Assembly (NCBI GenBank): GCA_020638995.1
Contig: JACKHM010000002.1
Span: 744,001-808,000 of the forward strand
Direction: 5' to 3'
Length of the DNA: 64,000 bases
From: Planctomycetaceae bacterium
Lineage (GTDB): Bacteria; Planctomycetota; Planctomycetia; Pirellulales; Pirellulaceae
Part shown: piece by piece, positions 17,641 through 28,200 of the stretch
Layout of the letters: the number at the start of each line of letters is the position of its first letter
How positions within the stretch are numbered: position 1 is the first letter of the stretch
Notes under the pieces: generated by a model
Seen by the model: only the letters and a program-made list of their open reading frames with translations
Told to the model about the DNA's origin: nothing
The model's database searches: none
Program-made: the position numbers and the translations under genes

Positions 17641-18638
17641 GCCGTTGTGCTCCTCGAACCACGCTGGCGACGAGCAGCTTGCCGACCGCGCCGCATGCGG
17701 GCATGCATGAAGTCGAACAGCGTCAACTCCAGGGGCTGATCGGTTGTCAGTTGATAGTAGTCGATCCCTAAATTGGCACAGACTTTCCGAATGCCTTGTT
17801 CGTGCTCGGCGAAGCGTGCGAGATAACTTTCACGGACACCCTCCGGGTCAACGTAAAGCTCGCGCCCCGATTCAAGATCCTCGAACATCGCAGGATCGGA
17901 GAATTCGAACGACACTTCTGTTGAATCTAATACTCGCAGGATGACGACATCGTGACCGCGCGATCGCAAATAGCCAAGCTGTGTTTCCAAGGCGTCGTTT
18001 GGCGCGAGTAAGTCGGAAATCAGGACGACCATCCCCCGTTTAGTGACGGTACGCGCGATTTGCTCGATGGCAGGTCCCACATCCGTCGCGTTTCCGGACA
18101 CAGAATTCTCGAGACACATCATCAATCGATGCAAATGCCCCGGTCGAAAACGTGCGGGCAGGTACTCGACAATTCGATCATCGAATGTCACCAAACCGGC
18201 AGCGTCTCGCTGGAGCGCGAGGAAATAGGCCAATGTTGCTGCGGCGGTACGTGCGTAGTCGGCCTTTGCATAGCCGCGGCTTCCGTACCCCATCGATTGG
18301 CTCATGTCCAGCAATACGTAACACCGGAGATTCGTTTCGTCCTCGAAGCGTTTGATGTAGTAGCGATCCGAACGAGCGTACAATCGCCAATCGAGGTAGC
18401 GCAAGTCATCACCGGGGGTGTACTGACGATATTCGCTGAACTCAACCGAGAATCCGTGATAAGGACTGCGATGCAGGCCGCTAAAGAAGCCTTCGACAAT
18501 AACCTTGGCCCGCATCTGAAGATTTTTGATCTTCATTAGCGAACTTGGGTCAACGAACGAAGCATTGCCCGAACGCGGCGGTGCGCGTTCCACCGTTCCG
18601 GATTGTTGGTCGGGCGAGGTTGCCATCTTGCAGTCCAT
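17637..18638 (-). CDS. DUF58 domain protein (MoxR partner)
   Basis: The 333-residue product carries the diagnostic DUF58 block RQYTPGDDLRYLDWRLYARS at about 71-90, followed by a VWA-like strand with the DMSQSM motif at 111-116. Proteins of this family are nearly always encoded next to MoxR ATPases and are thought to be their clients or adaptors. Here the ATG shares one base with the TAA stop of the MoxR gene (18638), and its own stop overlaps the BatA-like start by four bases. No membrane segment is seen, so it is probably cytoplasmic. Confidence 0.92.
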   Translation of the reverse strand: MDCKMATSPDQQSGTVERAPPRSGNASFVDPSSLMKIKNLQMRAKVIVEGFFSGLHRSPYHGFSVEFSEYRQYTPGDDLRYLDWRLYARSDRYYIKRFEDETNLRCYVLLDMSQSMGYGSRGYAKADYARTAAATLAYFLALQRDAAGLVTFDDRIVEYLPARFRPGHLHRLMMCLENSVSGNATDVGPAIEQIARTVTKRGMVVLISDLLAPNDALETQLGYLRSRGHDVVILRVLDSTEVSFEFSDPAMFEDLESGRELYVDPEGVRESYLARFAEHEQGIRKVCANLGIDYYQLTTDQPLELTLFDFMHARMRRGRQAARRQRGSRSTTA

Positions 18639-19651
18639 TACGGCCCGTTGATTGGAGCCGAAATCGTTTCGAGAAGTTTATCTATCACCTTGTCGACTGA
18701 AATCCCCTCCGCCTCGGCTCGGTAACCGATCAGGATGCGATGTCGGAACGTCGCGTGAACGAGGGCCCTTATATCTTCGAGCGTGACGTGCGAACGGCCT
18801 TCGAACAGCGCTCGCGCCTTAGCACCTAACACCAGGTATTGCGCGGCTCTCAGGCCCGCGCCCCAGCTGACCCAGTCGTTAACAAATGAAGGCGTTCCGG
18901 CTTGCCCCGGTCGACTCGCCCCTGCCAGCCGCACTGCATAGCGCACCAACTCTTCGGCAATTGGCACGCGACGAACAACTTCATGAAACTGACGAACATC
19001 TTCTCCCGTGAATAGCGCCTCGATCGTTTCCGGGCGAATCGAAGTTGTTTGCGAAACGACAGCCACTTCATCGTCCTCTGGCAGATAGTCCAGAAAAATG
19101 TTGAACATGAAGCGATCCAATTGAGCTTCGGGCAAAGGGTATGTGCCCTCCATCTCGATGGGATTCTGTGTCGCGAGCACGAAGAAGGGCTCTTCGAGCG
19201 GATAGCGCACGCCGGCCGCAGTGACTTGATGTTCTTGCATCGCTTCGAGCAAAGCGGCTTGGGTTTTGGGAGGTGTTCGATTGATCTCGTCAGCCAGAAT
19301 CACGTTCGCGAAGATCGGCCCTTTGACGAACTGCATGCGGCGATGGCCGTCCGCTGCCTCTTCGAGGATCTCTGTGCCTGTGATGTCGGCGGGCATGAGA
19401 TCAGGTGTAAATTGAATGCGTTGAAACTTGAGATGAAAGATTTGCGCAATCGAACGCACAAGAAGCGTCTTTGCCAACCCCGGCGCCCCAGTCAGCAGGC
19501 AGTGCCCGCCAGCAAATAGGCTGATCAGCAGTTGCTCAACGGCCTCCCGTTGACCGACGATCGCTTTGGAAAGCTCGGTCTCGATTCGACCTCGGCTTTC
19601 GCGCAACCGGTCGACCACTTGTTGCTCGGCTTCGTAGGTATCTATTGCCAT
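18638..19651 (-). CDS. MoxR family AAA+ ATPase
   Basis: A 337-residue single-domain AAA+ protein. Walker A is GAPGLAKT (55-62), Walker B is VILADE (117-122), and the following NRTPPKTQAALLEAMQE is the typical MoxR signature. Sensor-1 falls in the LATQNPIEMEGTYPLPEAQLDRF stretch. MoxR ATPases act as chaperones that insert cofactors or remodel VWA-containing proteins. The adjacent DUF58, BatA-like and VWA/GATase-like genes are the likely clients. The start lies 16 bases downstream of the DUF4159 gene stop. Confidence 0.95.
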   Translation of the reverse strand: MAIDTYEAEQQVVDRLRESRGRIETELSKAIVGQREAVEQLLISLFAGGHCLLTGAPGLAKTLLVRSIAQIFHLKFQRIQFTPDLMPADITGTEILEEAADGHRRMQFVKGPIFANVILADEINRTPPKTQAALLEAMQEHQVTAAGVRYPLEEPFFVLATQNPIEMEGTYPLPEAQLDRFMFNIFLDYLPEDDEVAVVSQTTSIRPETIEALFTGEDVRQFHEVVRRVPIAEELVRYAVRLAGASRPGQAGTPSFVNDWVSWGAGLRAAQYLVLGAKARALFEGRSHVTLEDIRALVHATFRHRILIGYRAEAEGISVDKVIDKLLETISAPINGP

Positions 19652-19667
19652 TAGTAGTCCATCATTT

Positions 19668-20486
19668 TCAGTGTGTCATTGCATAAACAACGATGTTAAT
19701 TCCCAGGGGATACGCATACTTCTCAGAAAACTCGCGAAAATAAGTGGGATCGACGCCTTCACGCTCCCAGCCGTCACCAAGATCCGTGTTGTGGCAAATC
19801 AACGCCATCATGCGTCCTTTGTCGTCGAAGATCGCACGATAATGAGGCTCCTGCGCATCCCACCGCTCATACGTGCGGCCCGAATTCAAATAGCCAATGC
19901 TGGGAATTTGAGGCTTGATTTTTAGGTCGTAGACGCAATGAAATATCTCGTGGCTGAGCGGCAACTCTTCGGGTTCGCGATCCGGAAAAACACGTTTGAT
20001 CTGAGTATAGAACTGGTACCATTCGTCTTCGCCCCAGAAATCATCGACCATCAAGAAACCGCCGTTGTGCAGATAGCGCCGCAGTGCGACAACTTCGTCT
20101 TCCATCAAGATCATGTCACCCGGTTCGATAATATAGATAAACGGATAATCGAACAGCCGTTCGTCCGTCAGTTCCAGCACGAGACCGGTGGGGTCGACTT
20201 CGAGAGAGGTTAGTTCCTGTAGTCGATAAGAAAAATTGACATCCGCATCCAAGTAATCGGTTCGCCACTTGTCTCGACCGCCGTAGGATGTGTACTTGAT
20301 ACGCACGAACATAAACGTGTCGTGCTTGAACTCCCTATCAACATCCCACAACGGGATGCCGCCTCGATCTTCAAGGCTTGTAGGGTCCGGCATACGACCA
20401 CGATACCAGCGCTGCGCGACGCTGATGCCACCGACGGCGAACAACAACGCGAACGCGAACATCATGGCGAGAGAGCGGGCTTTCAA
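19668..20486 (-). CDS. DUF4159 domain exported protein
   Basis: A signal peptide or membrane anchor (MMFAFALLFAVGGISVAQ) precedes a domain of about 240 residues. Motifs such as TFMFVRIKYTS, LFDYPFIYIIEPG, LRRYLHNGGFLMVDDFWG and YPLGINIVVYAMTH are the hallmarks of DUF4159, a GATase-like fold often found in planctomycete and Bacteroidetes MoxR loci. No catalytic residue is known. The ATG overlaps the stop of the upstream TPR gene by four bases. It is followed by moxR after 16 bases. Confidence 0.88.
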   Translation of the reverse strand: MKARSLAMMFAFALLFAVGGISVAQRWYRGRMPDPTSLEDRGGIPLWDVDREFKHDTFMFVRIKYTSYGGRDKWRTDYLDADVNFSYRLQELTSLEVDPTGLVLELTDERLFDYPFIYIIEPGDMILMEDEVVALRRYLHNGGFLMVDDFWGEDEWYQFYTQIKRVFPDREPEELPLSHEIFHCVYDLKIKPQIPSIGYLNSGRTYERWDAQEPHYRAIFDDKGRMMALICHNTDLGDGWEREGVDPTYFREFSEKYAYPLGINIVVYAMTH

Positions 20487-23143
20487 TTCGTAGCCTCCGT
20501 GTCAACGGGGACGGCGGGAGCGGGATCGCCCGCAGATGCGGATGTCGATTCATTGTCGGCCAAAGCAGCCAATATTTCGAGCAATTGGCGATGGGCCGCC
20601 CCATAACGAGGAGCCTCCTCCAACGCCATCAGAATGTGTCGTTTGGCCGCTGGTAGATCACCTGTGCGACGCAGGGCACAGCCGAGCCGATAGTGCATAT
20701 CAGCCGGATCGATCGGGTCCATTTGCAATAACGCGTTCAATGCCACCATCGCAAGCCGGTCGTCGTGCAATTGCTCGGCAGCTTGTGCGAGCGAGCGGTG
20801 CGGCGCCGGTAGCATCGGGTTGACGGCAACCAAGCTTGTGCCGTACTTGCGGACTTGCTCCCAATCTTGGCCCGCAGTCGCCAACTCGACTAACCGCTGA
20901 AAGGCAACGACACGATCCGGACTCAACTCCGCAATGCGTTCAAGCGTTTTTGTCTCTGCATCGAGGTCGTCTTGCTCTCGATGAACACGAGCAAGCATAC
21001 TGAGTACTGGGACCGAACCGGGATTCAACTTGAGGAGCCGCTTCGCGACCTCTTCCGCCTCACTCCAACGACGTTCCCGCATCAGAAGGCTGGCGTAAGT
21101 GTGCAATGCCGGATAGTTGTTCGGGTGCTTCTCAAGCCAACTTGCCAGGGCCGCTCGCGAGGTATCACCTTCAATCTGAGGTTGGCTCCACTCGGCCTCC
21201 GGCGCGAACTGCCTTGCCAGATCGCGAGCGTAATCTGCGAACTCAGCATCAATCGCGTCGATCGATCCTGCGTATCGCTGTAACGATTCGTTAATCGACA
21301 AGCCTACACCAAGATCGGTCAAGATTCGCTGCACCGTTTCCATACCGTATTGCTCGACGAGATACTCCACAACCAGCGAAGACTCGTAGTAAGCGAACTG
21401 TAAATGTACGGCGCTCGGTGGAGACAGGAATGCTCCGCTAAGCTGACTCACGGGCGTCAACGCATCGCTCAGAATCATCTCGCGATACTCAGGCGTCATC
21501 GTCTGTCCCCAAGTCGCATTGGCTTGCCGTTCCTCGTATACCGAAATTCCCTCGCTCAACCAGCGAGGCATTTTATTGCTGGTCTTTTGCAGCGTTACCA
21601 CATGACAGAACTCATGCCACAGCGTCGCTTGCCAGTTTGCTGGCGATGAACCTTGGGACGCGGGGCTGTTTGCGGTGATCAGGCGTCCAAAACACACGCC
21701 CAGAAATCCCGCACCGCCGGGCATCCCGAATGTGCGAATCGCGAAATCCTCCTGTTTGGGAAAGATCTCGACGACCACGGGATCCGCAACCGTCGTGTCA
21801 TACTTGCGACAGAGCTGGTCCTTGGCTCTTGTAAGCAACTCGACGACGAGTTGCCCGTAGATCTCGGCTTCGCGCGCCTCCATGCGGATCAGGAACCCGT
21901 CCGCACGTAACGTCCGAAACTTCGCCAGATTATCTTTCAAGGTCACAAGGTTGTGAGCGATGACGCTGTACCCGTCGCGAGCATACACCTCGGCGGCCAA
22001 CTTCCAACCTTCTTCATCCCCCAGCCGCAACAGATCCTGCGCGAGTTGGGATTGAGCAGGAAGATAGTCACTTTGTAGCGACAACGCCGCTCGCTGATAC
22101 GCTGCACCTTCGACAAAACGATACTTCTGGGACAGCTTGCGCCCAATCGTATAGTCAACCTCGGGGTTGTTGCTCCACCAACTTAACGCCAGCCGGCGAT
22201 AGTGCTCTTCAATTTGGGGCTCATTTTCAAGGTGAGCCAGCACCGCGCGATAGGACCAAACTCTTGGATCCAGCATGTTGACGGAAGCGGCACGGTCAAG
22301 CAGATCTTTGGCATCGACGTAAAGCTCCGCATCGATCTTTTGATCTGCTAGGAAGAGCAATGTGTCAACGTGATTTGGGTTCGTGGCGAGCGCCGCCTGA
22401 AATGCGGCTTCGGACTTCTCGCTATCGGACGAAGCAATCGCGACACCAAGCCCGAAGTGGATGTCCGCGTCAGTTGCATCGAACTTCAGGGCCGCCGAAA
22501 ACTCTTCGGTCGCCAAGGCATAGTCGTGCTTACTCAGCGCCAGCTGCCCGGCGGCTGTGTAAGCGGCCGCGTAATCAGGACTGCGTTTCTTGACTTGGTT
22601 GTACAAGGCATCAAGCACCTGCTTAGCATCGACGCCGCGATGCAAATAGAACTCGCCTAGTGCAATGCGGCTCGCAGGATCCGTGTACCGCCAACTCCCG
22701 CCATCCATCAACTCGTCGATCTGATCTAGCAACTCTTGTGCTCGTTCCGGCAGGCCATTGAAGAGGCATACTCGGTAGCCAAGCCACCTCATGCGGACGC
22801 TCGACTTGTATCGTTCGAGTGCCTCATCCAGTGTTACAAGAGCGCCAGCGTACTGCCCCGTGGCGAGCTGTGCTCGAATTTTCAGCTCGCGCCACGTTTC
22901 GCTGTACTGCCCCTCTTCGATCGCGACCGAACTGACCTGAATGCACTCGTCGTACTTTCCCTGGTTCACCAACTTCGTAGCTTCTGCGAGATCCGCTGCG
23001 AACAGGCCCTTCACCGACATCGAGACTATGACAACGAAGAACAAGTACTTGAACGGACGGCACGCGACCGTGGCAGGCAAGCAGGTGCTCAGCCGCACAG
23101 TACTCGGTGGAAGTAACGACTTCCTTGTTCGCTGTAACAACAT
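20483..23143 (-). CDS. TPR-repeat protein with HExxH zinc-peptidase domain
   Basis: An 886-residue exported protein: a long basic leader and hydrophobic helix (FKYLFFVVIVSMSVKGLFAA, residues 31-50) and TPR-like repeats from about 52 to 400. Next comes a gluzincin-type domain with H510-E-F-C-H514 and, 16 residues on, LSEGISVYEE with Glu531 as third zinc ligand. More TPR-like repeats run to the end. It is probably periplasmic. Whether it is an active peptidase is unknown, but the three metal ligands are intact. It is the first gene of the eight-gene operon; the promoter should lie in the divergent gap 23144-23425 shared with the histidine kinase gene. Confidence 0.85.
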   Translation of the reverse strand: MLLQRTRKSLLPPSTVRLSTCLPATVACRPFKYLFFVVIVSMSVKGLFAADLAEATKLVNQGKYDECIQVSSVAIEEGQYSETWRELKIRAQLATGQYAGALVTLDEALERYKSSVRMRWLGYRVCLFNGLPERAQELLDQIDELMDGGSWRYTDPASRIALGEFYLHRGVDAKQVLDALYNQVKKRSPDYAAAYTAAGQLALSKHDYALATEEFSAALKFDATDADIHFGLGVAIASSDSEKSEAAFQAALATNPNHVDTLLFLADQKIDAELYVDAKDLLDRAASVNMLDPRVWSYRAVLAHLENEPQIEEHYRRLALSWWSNNPEVDYTIGRKLSQKYRFVEGAAYQRAALSLQSDYLPAQSQLAQDLLRLGDEEGWKLAAEVYARDGYSVIAHNLVTLKDNLAKFRTLRADGFLIRMEAREAEIYGQLVVELLTRAKDQLCRKYDTTVADPVVVEIFPKQEDFAIRTFGMPGGAGFLGVCFGRLITANSPASQGSSPANWQATLWHEFCHVVTLQKTSNKMPRWLSEGISVYEERQANATWGQTMTPEYREMILSDALTPVSQLSGAFLSPPSAVHLQFAYYESSLVVEYLVEQYGMETVQRILTDLGVGLSINESLQRYAGSIDAIDAEFADYARDLARQFAPEAEWSQPQIEGDTSRAALASWLEKHPNNYPALHTYASLLMRERRWSEAEEVAKRLLKLNPGSVPVLSMLARVHREQDDLDAETKTLERIAELSPDRVVAFQRLVELATAGQDWEQVRKYGTSLVAVNPMLPAPHRSLAQAAEQLHDDRLAMVALNALLQMDPIDPADMHYRLGCALRRTGDLPAAKRHILMALEEAPRYGAAHRQLLEILAALADNESTSASAGDPAPAVPVDTEATN

Positions 23144-23425
23144 GCGTGATCCTGGGCAGGTCCCTCTGCAGCCAACCGAGTTGGCAGTTGGCAGCGGCGT
23201 GGTGATCCCCGAAGGGACGCCTCATTCTATCCAACCCCATGCCCTGTGCCAATCTTCGCGAAATCGTGCCGCCAGAGTAAGCACTTCCCAAAGCCGGTAA
23301 TTATCGCAACAATCGGCAACAAACATGCCTCTCCGACAGAGCGATGGTGCGTCCTCCATTCCGGTCAGAACACTGAGTCTAGGGGGAGGAACGCAATCTA
23401 GTGTTCTCCCAAAGTGACGCCAACG

Positions 23426-25195
23426 ATGTGGACTTCGCGACTATTCTGGAAGCTCTTTCTCGTTTATGGCGGGCTCAACTTTGCAGTAGCAGCCATGTTT
23501 CCGTTGCTTCTGTCGAGTTGGCAAGAGTCCCTGTTAGTCAACCAAGTGCAGGATCGTCTGGAAGGGATGGCACTCATTCTTCGCGCCCAGGTCGAGGACG
23601 ATCTCGTTTCTGGAAAGCATGACAGACTGGATAGCTTAGCGAGGCGACTTGCACGCGAAGCCGAAGTACGTGTCACGTTAGTCGCCGCCGACGGAACCGT
23701 CATCGCGGACAGTGACGAAGATATTAAGATCATGCAAAACCACAGCAATCGCGCCGAACTGATCGCAGCCGCTGAAAACGGAAAGGGATCGTCGATCCGC
23801 CGCAGCCCGACGCTCGGCATCCGCATGTTGTACGCAGCGATTCCGGTCAAGCAAAACGAACAGCTCATTGCATTTGTGCGTCTAGCAGTACGACTCGACA
23901 CGCTCGACGAACAATTGCGACAACGTCAGAGAATGCTTTGGCTCTGTACATTCGGTGTGGCGGTCCTCGCCGCTCCGATCACCTATTTGATCGTCCGAAG
24001 CATTGCACAGCCATTAACCGCTTTGACGGCCAGCGCGAGGGCCATTCGCAGCGGAGACTACAAGCGCGCGGTACCCCTACGAAGCCGCGGAGAACTTGGC
24101 GAACTAGGCACAGCGTTCGACCAAATGCGAGTCGATTTGGCTAGTCGTGTCGCCGAGTTGGAAGAGAACAACATGCAAATGTCGACGGTCTTGGGCGGAA
24201 TGGTCGAGGGGGTGTTGGCAGTGGATGCGAAGCGGCGAGTCCTGTTGGCGAATCGGGCATGCCGATCATTGCTGGCGATTACATCGCCGCAAGTCGCGGG
24301 GCGGAACTTGCTCGAAGTCGTACGAAACGGCGATGTCGATGCTGCGGTTAACGAAGCCCTGACGAGTGATCAGCCGCACACACGCGAAATCACGTTGATC
24401 GGCCCACCGCGGCGAGTGCTCAGTCTCTTCGCAACCAAGTTTGCTGCTGGTTCCAATCACGGTGCAATTGTCGTCATGCACGACATGAGCGAATTGCGCC
24501 GTCTCGAAAACTTGCGACGTGAGTTTGTCGCAAACGTGTCGCACGAACTAAAGACGCCGCTCGCCTCCATCAAAGCGTATGCCGAAACACTTCGCATGGG
24601 AGCCATAAACGACAAGGAACATAACCTCGGATTCGTCGACCGAATCGCGGAACAGGCCGAATACTTGCACCAATTAATTCTTGACCTGCTTCACTTGGCG
24701 CGTGTCGAAGCGGGACAAGAGGCATTTCAACTTGCCGCAGTCGATCTGGCACCTGCCGTCGAGCGTTGCGTCACCCAAGTGAAACAGCTTGCGGAGCAGA
24801 AAAACATTCTTCTTACGATTGTGTCACCAGCCAATCCCGCCAAAGCCTGGGCCGACAGTGATGCCGTTTTTACAATACTTAGCAATTTGGTCGGCAACGC
24901 AGTTAAATACACCCCCACAGACGGCCGGGTCGAAGTAAGGTGGTGGCTCGAAGACGGCGAAGTCATCGTCGAGGTCCAAGACACCGGCATTGGCATCGCG
25001 AAAGAAGATCAGCAACGCATCTTCGAGCGATTCTATCGCGTCCACAAAGCCCGTTCTCGTGAACTGGGCGGTACCGGGCTAGGCCTGGCAATCGTGAAAC
25101 ATTTGTCGCAGTCGTTCGGAGGTAGCGTTGCGCTCACGAGCGAGATCAACCAAGGCAGCATCTTCCGGGTGACGCTGCCCGCAGCATCAAGCTGA
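23426..25195 (+). CDS. PhoR-type sensor histidine kinase
   Basis: I prefer the ATG at 23426 (MWTSRLFWKLF) over an in-frame GTG at 23414; neither has a close Shine-Dalgarno. Domain order: membrane helix (about 7-30), extracytoplasmic sensor of about 145 residues, second helix (about 180-200), HAMP, PAS-like domain (about 245-365), HisKA with NVSHELKTPLAS (phospho-acceptor His373), and HATPase_c with N box NLVGNAVKYTP, DTGIGI and GGTGLGLAI. This layout matches PhoR/PnpS phosphate sensors and relatives. No response regulator gene lies beside it, so the partner must be elsewhere and the phosphate role is unproven. It is divergent from the MoxR operon. Confidence 0.9.
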   Translation: MWTSRLFWKLFLVYGGLNFAVAAMFPLLLSSWQESLLVNQVQDRLEGMALILRAQVEDDLVSGKHDRLDSLARRLAREAEVRVTLVAADGTVIADSDEDIKIMQNHSNRAELIAAAENGKGSSIRRSPTLGIRMLYAAIPVKQNEQLIAFVRLAVRLDTLDEQLRQRQRMLWLCTFGVAVLAAPITYLIVRSIAQPLTALTASARAIRSGDYKRAVPLRSRGELGELGTAFDQMRVDLASRVAELEENNMQMSTVLGGMVEGVLAVDAKRRVLLANRACRSLLAITSPQVAGRNLLEVVRNGDVDAAVNEALTSDQPHTREITLIGPPRRVLSLFATKFAAGSNHGAIVVMHDMSELRRLENLRREFVANVSHELKTPLASIKAYAETLRMGAINDKEHNLGFVDRIAEQAEYLHQLILDLLHLARVEAGQEAFQLAAVDLAPAVERCVTQVKQLAEQKNILLTIVSPANPAKAWADSDAVFTILSNLVGNAVKYTPTDGRVEVRWWLEDGEVIVEVQDTGIGIAKEDQQRIFERFYRVHKARSRELGGTGLGLAIVKHLSQSFGGSVALTSEINQGSIFRVTLPAASS

Positions 25196-25210
25196 GGATT
25201 GACAAGAGTT

Positions 25211-25232
25211 GTTCGGCGAGATCTAGCCGAAC
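25211..25232. terminator. Bidirectional hairpin between convergent genes
   Basis: GTTCGGC (25211-25217) pairs with GCCGAAC (25226-25232) over an 8-base loop. It sits 16 bases after the histidine kinase stop and 42 bases from the end of the AmmeMemoRadiSam gene, which converge here. The stem is GC-rich but lacks a T-run, so it is a candidate terminator rather than a clear one. Confidence 0.45.
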
Positions 25233-25273
25233 TTGGCCAGCGTTTATGCGTCCAACAAGTTCGCGGCGGTGTA

Positions 25274-28200
25274 TCAGCTGAATAGCATTCCGCAGTAGCC
25301 GACAACACGACTCGTATCGCCGCTAGTTTCCGCGCTTGTCGTGTAGCCCAAACGGGTTGCCTTCTTCAAGCTTCCCATTTCAGCGAGGGCTTCCATGATG
25401 ATGACGGCAGGGAGCACTCCGCACATGCTGATTTGGTTATCGACGCAAGTTTCGAGCAATTGTTTAGCGTCACGTGCTTCGAGCGCTGACATTGCTAACT
25501 CGTCTTTGCGGCGATTCTCTTCTTCACTGGCATAGTGGTTCATGTCGCTGGATATGATCAGCAGCGGCATTTCGTCCATGCTTTCCAGCACTTTCACCAA
25601 TCCACTCGCAAACTCCCGGCATCGCTGCATCGAACCTCCCCCAATCGTGATGCCGACAACTTTCGCCTCAGGATTCAGCTTCGCAACAAATGGCAACTCA
25701 ACTTCAATGCCATGTTCCGCTTGGTGCGCCGCAGCATCCAACTGCAAACCAGGAATCGCGTCACACAACTTCTGAGCCAAGTCACGATCCGACTTCAACT
25801 CGGCTCCGGGGATAGACCATATTTCGTGTGGAGCAACCGCCCATTCGACGCCCGCGCGAGTGTGCTTTGGGCCGATAATGATGACCGTGTTCGGAATTTT
25901 GACCTTCGAAAAGACATCTCCAGCGATCTTGCCGGAATAAATGAGACCGGCGTGCGGCACCATGATCGCCGACGCTTTGCGTTTTCGGCCTTTGATATCT
26001 CCAAGACAATCGTCGACCAATTTGGAAAGCTCATCGGGATCGGAAGGATAGAATTTTCCAGCGACTGCCGGTGGGCGAGTTTCCGTGCCGATTGCTGCTT
26101 GAGGGGCGTTGCTGATCGAAATCTTCGATTCAGTCGTTTCGACGATGAAGCTGAAGATGTTCGCGGCTTCGGGATTGAAGACGTTGACCTGCTTAGCCGC
26201 CTCGGCGAGCAGCGCGTCTGCAGACATCGAAGGATCAAATACCCAGGCAGACTTATTGCCTTCAATGACCATCAAGCCGCGAGTTTTTGGATCGACACCA
26301 CGAATGTCGGGTTGGCCAAGCGATCCATGCATTGCCGGGTCGTGCAGAATAGAAATGGCAATCGTGACATTTGGGCTGGCGAGCCGAACTTGACCACTCT
26401 TCAGGGCGTTCGCCGCAGCCTCGCATAACTTCATGCAACTGGCCTGAAGCGGCATACCGGGGCGCATCGCCATTTGAAAGAAGTTGACGCCGTTCGCCGA
26501 ATTCTCTGGCTTGATCGTCAGAGCAATACCATTAACCGTCCCTTCGGAGACGCCGCTCAAATAGTAACTGGGGGTCGCGCCTTGCGCGAGCGCTACGATA
26601 TTGCGGCCACAATGTGCGGCAAGGTTCTGCAACTCTTGCTTGTCGAGCATTGGGCGTACGATGACTACATCGGAGAGCGTCGAGGCATCGAACTTGCCGG
26701 GAATCGAACACGACTCGAAGGTCTGAATAACAGCGGCATCTTCTTTCCAAGCCATATCTGGCAGGCCCGCCTTGCGACAAACTTGCCGCAAGAACTCTTC
26801 CGCATCGTAGCCCTGCTCGATCGCTACACTTGGAAGCAGCAACCCACCGGCGTTGCCCATGTTGATCTGAAGCCCGTGCCGTCCTGGTTCAACTGCGGAA
26901 ACTCGCTCGTCGCCTCTTTCTTTAATGGGTTGGAAGCCGTACAGCAAAGAAACATCGACATCGAGATAAGGTAACTCAGTTCGGGAGATCGTCGGCAATC
27001 GCGAATCTTCTGTGGCTGTTCGAATGGCGGACTGAGTCAATGCACTGCCCAACGGCATCGGTTTGCCTAACGCTCCACAGCAAGCTCGTAATCGTCCTTC
27101 CCGCTTCAAGGTCACGAAGGCGCCCATGACTGTCTTCTCGGCGGCACCGCCAAGAGTCGGGTCGTCCACTCGCCCCGGGCGTTTGATGATAGAAGCGGCC
27201 ATGATTTCGCAAGCAGCGTGATGGATCTGCGACTTTTGATCGTCCGTCAACTTGGGTCGTTGGGCCTCGATGCGAGCCGTTCTGCCATCGGTGGGAGTAC
27301 CAGTACTCATATTTTTAGGTTCCTCTTCTCGTTCGGTTTGTACGAAAGCCGTGACGTCCGGCGCCCCGCCTTCACTCTTCTCGGTTACATTCTCGATCTG
27401 AACGACAGGCAACGGCTTCGCGAATTGCGACATCTGTACGGGCTGACGACGACGGCCCCAGTTGCCAGGAGCTTCTTCAAACACTCCCGCAATCCGCGCG
27501 CCGCAATGTCCACAGACGTCCTGCTTCAGGTGATATTCGCCCAACTCATACCAATTCCGCTGTATCAATATGCCCTTGCACGCCGGACAATACGTACTTT
27601 GGTGAGCCAAGTCATTCACGTTGCCCACGTAGACATATCGCAACCCTTGTTGCAATGCGACCTCACGAGCCGCGATCAGCGTCTCGGGCGGTGTGTTGCC
27701 ACGATCCTTCATGCGGAAATCGGGGTGAAAGGCCGTGAAGTGGACAGGTACCTCGTCACCAACGTGCTGTAAGATCCAATCAGACATTTGGCGGATCTCG
27801 TCCATGGAGTCATTTGCCCCAGGAATCACGAGGTTTGTCAACTCGAACCAAACATCCGTCTCTTTCTTTAGCCACTCAATCGTTTCGAGTACCGGCTGAA
27901 GATGCGAGTAGGTGATCTTGTGATAAAAATCCTCGGTGAACGCCTTCAGGTCGACATTCGCCGCATCCATGTACTCGTAAAACGGAGCACGAGCCTGCGG
28001 CGAGATATAAGCCGCGGTTACCGCGACGTTTTTAATCCCCGCCGCGCGACAGGCCCTAGCGGTATCGATCGCATACTCGGCCCACACCACGGGATCGTTG
28101 TACGTGTAAGCGACGCTGCGACAGTCGAAATGGGATGCCGCTTCGGCAATCGCTTCAGGGCCAGCCAATTCGCTCAGTCGCTCGACCTCTCGCGACTTTG

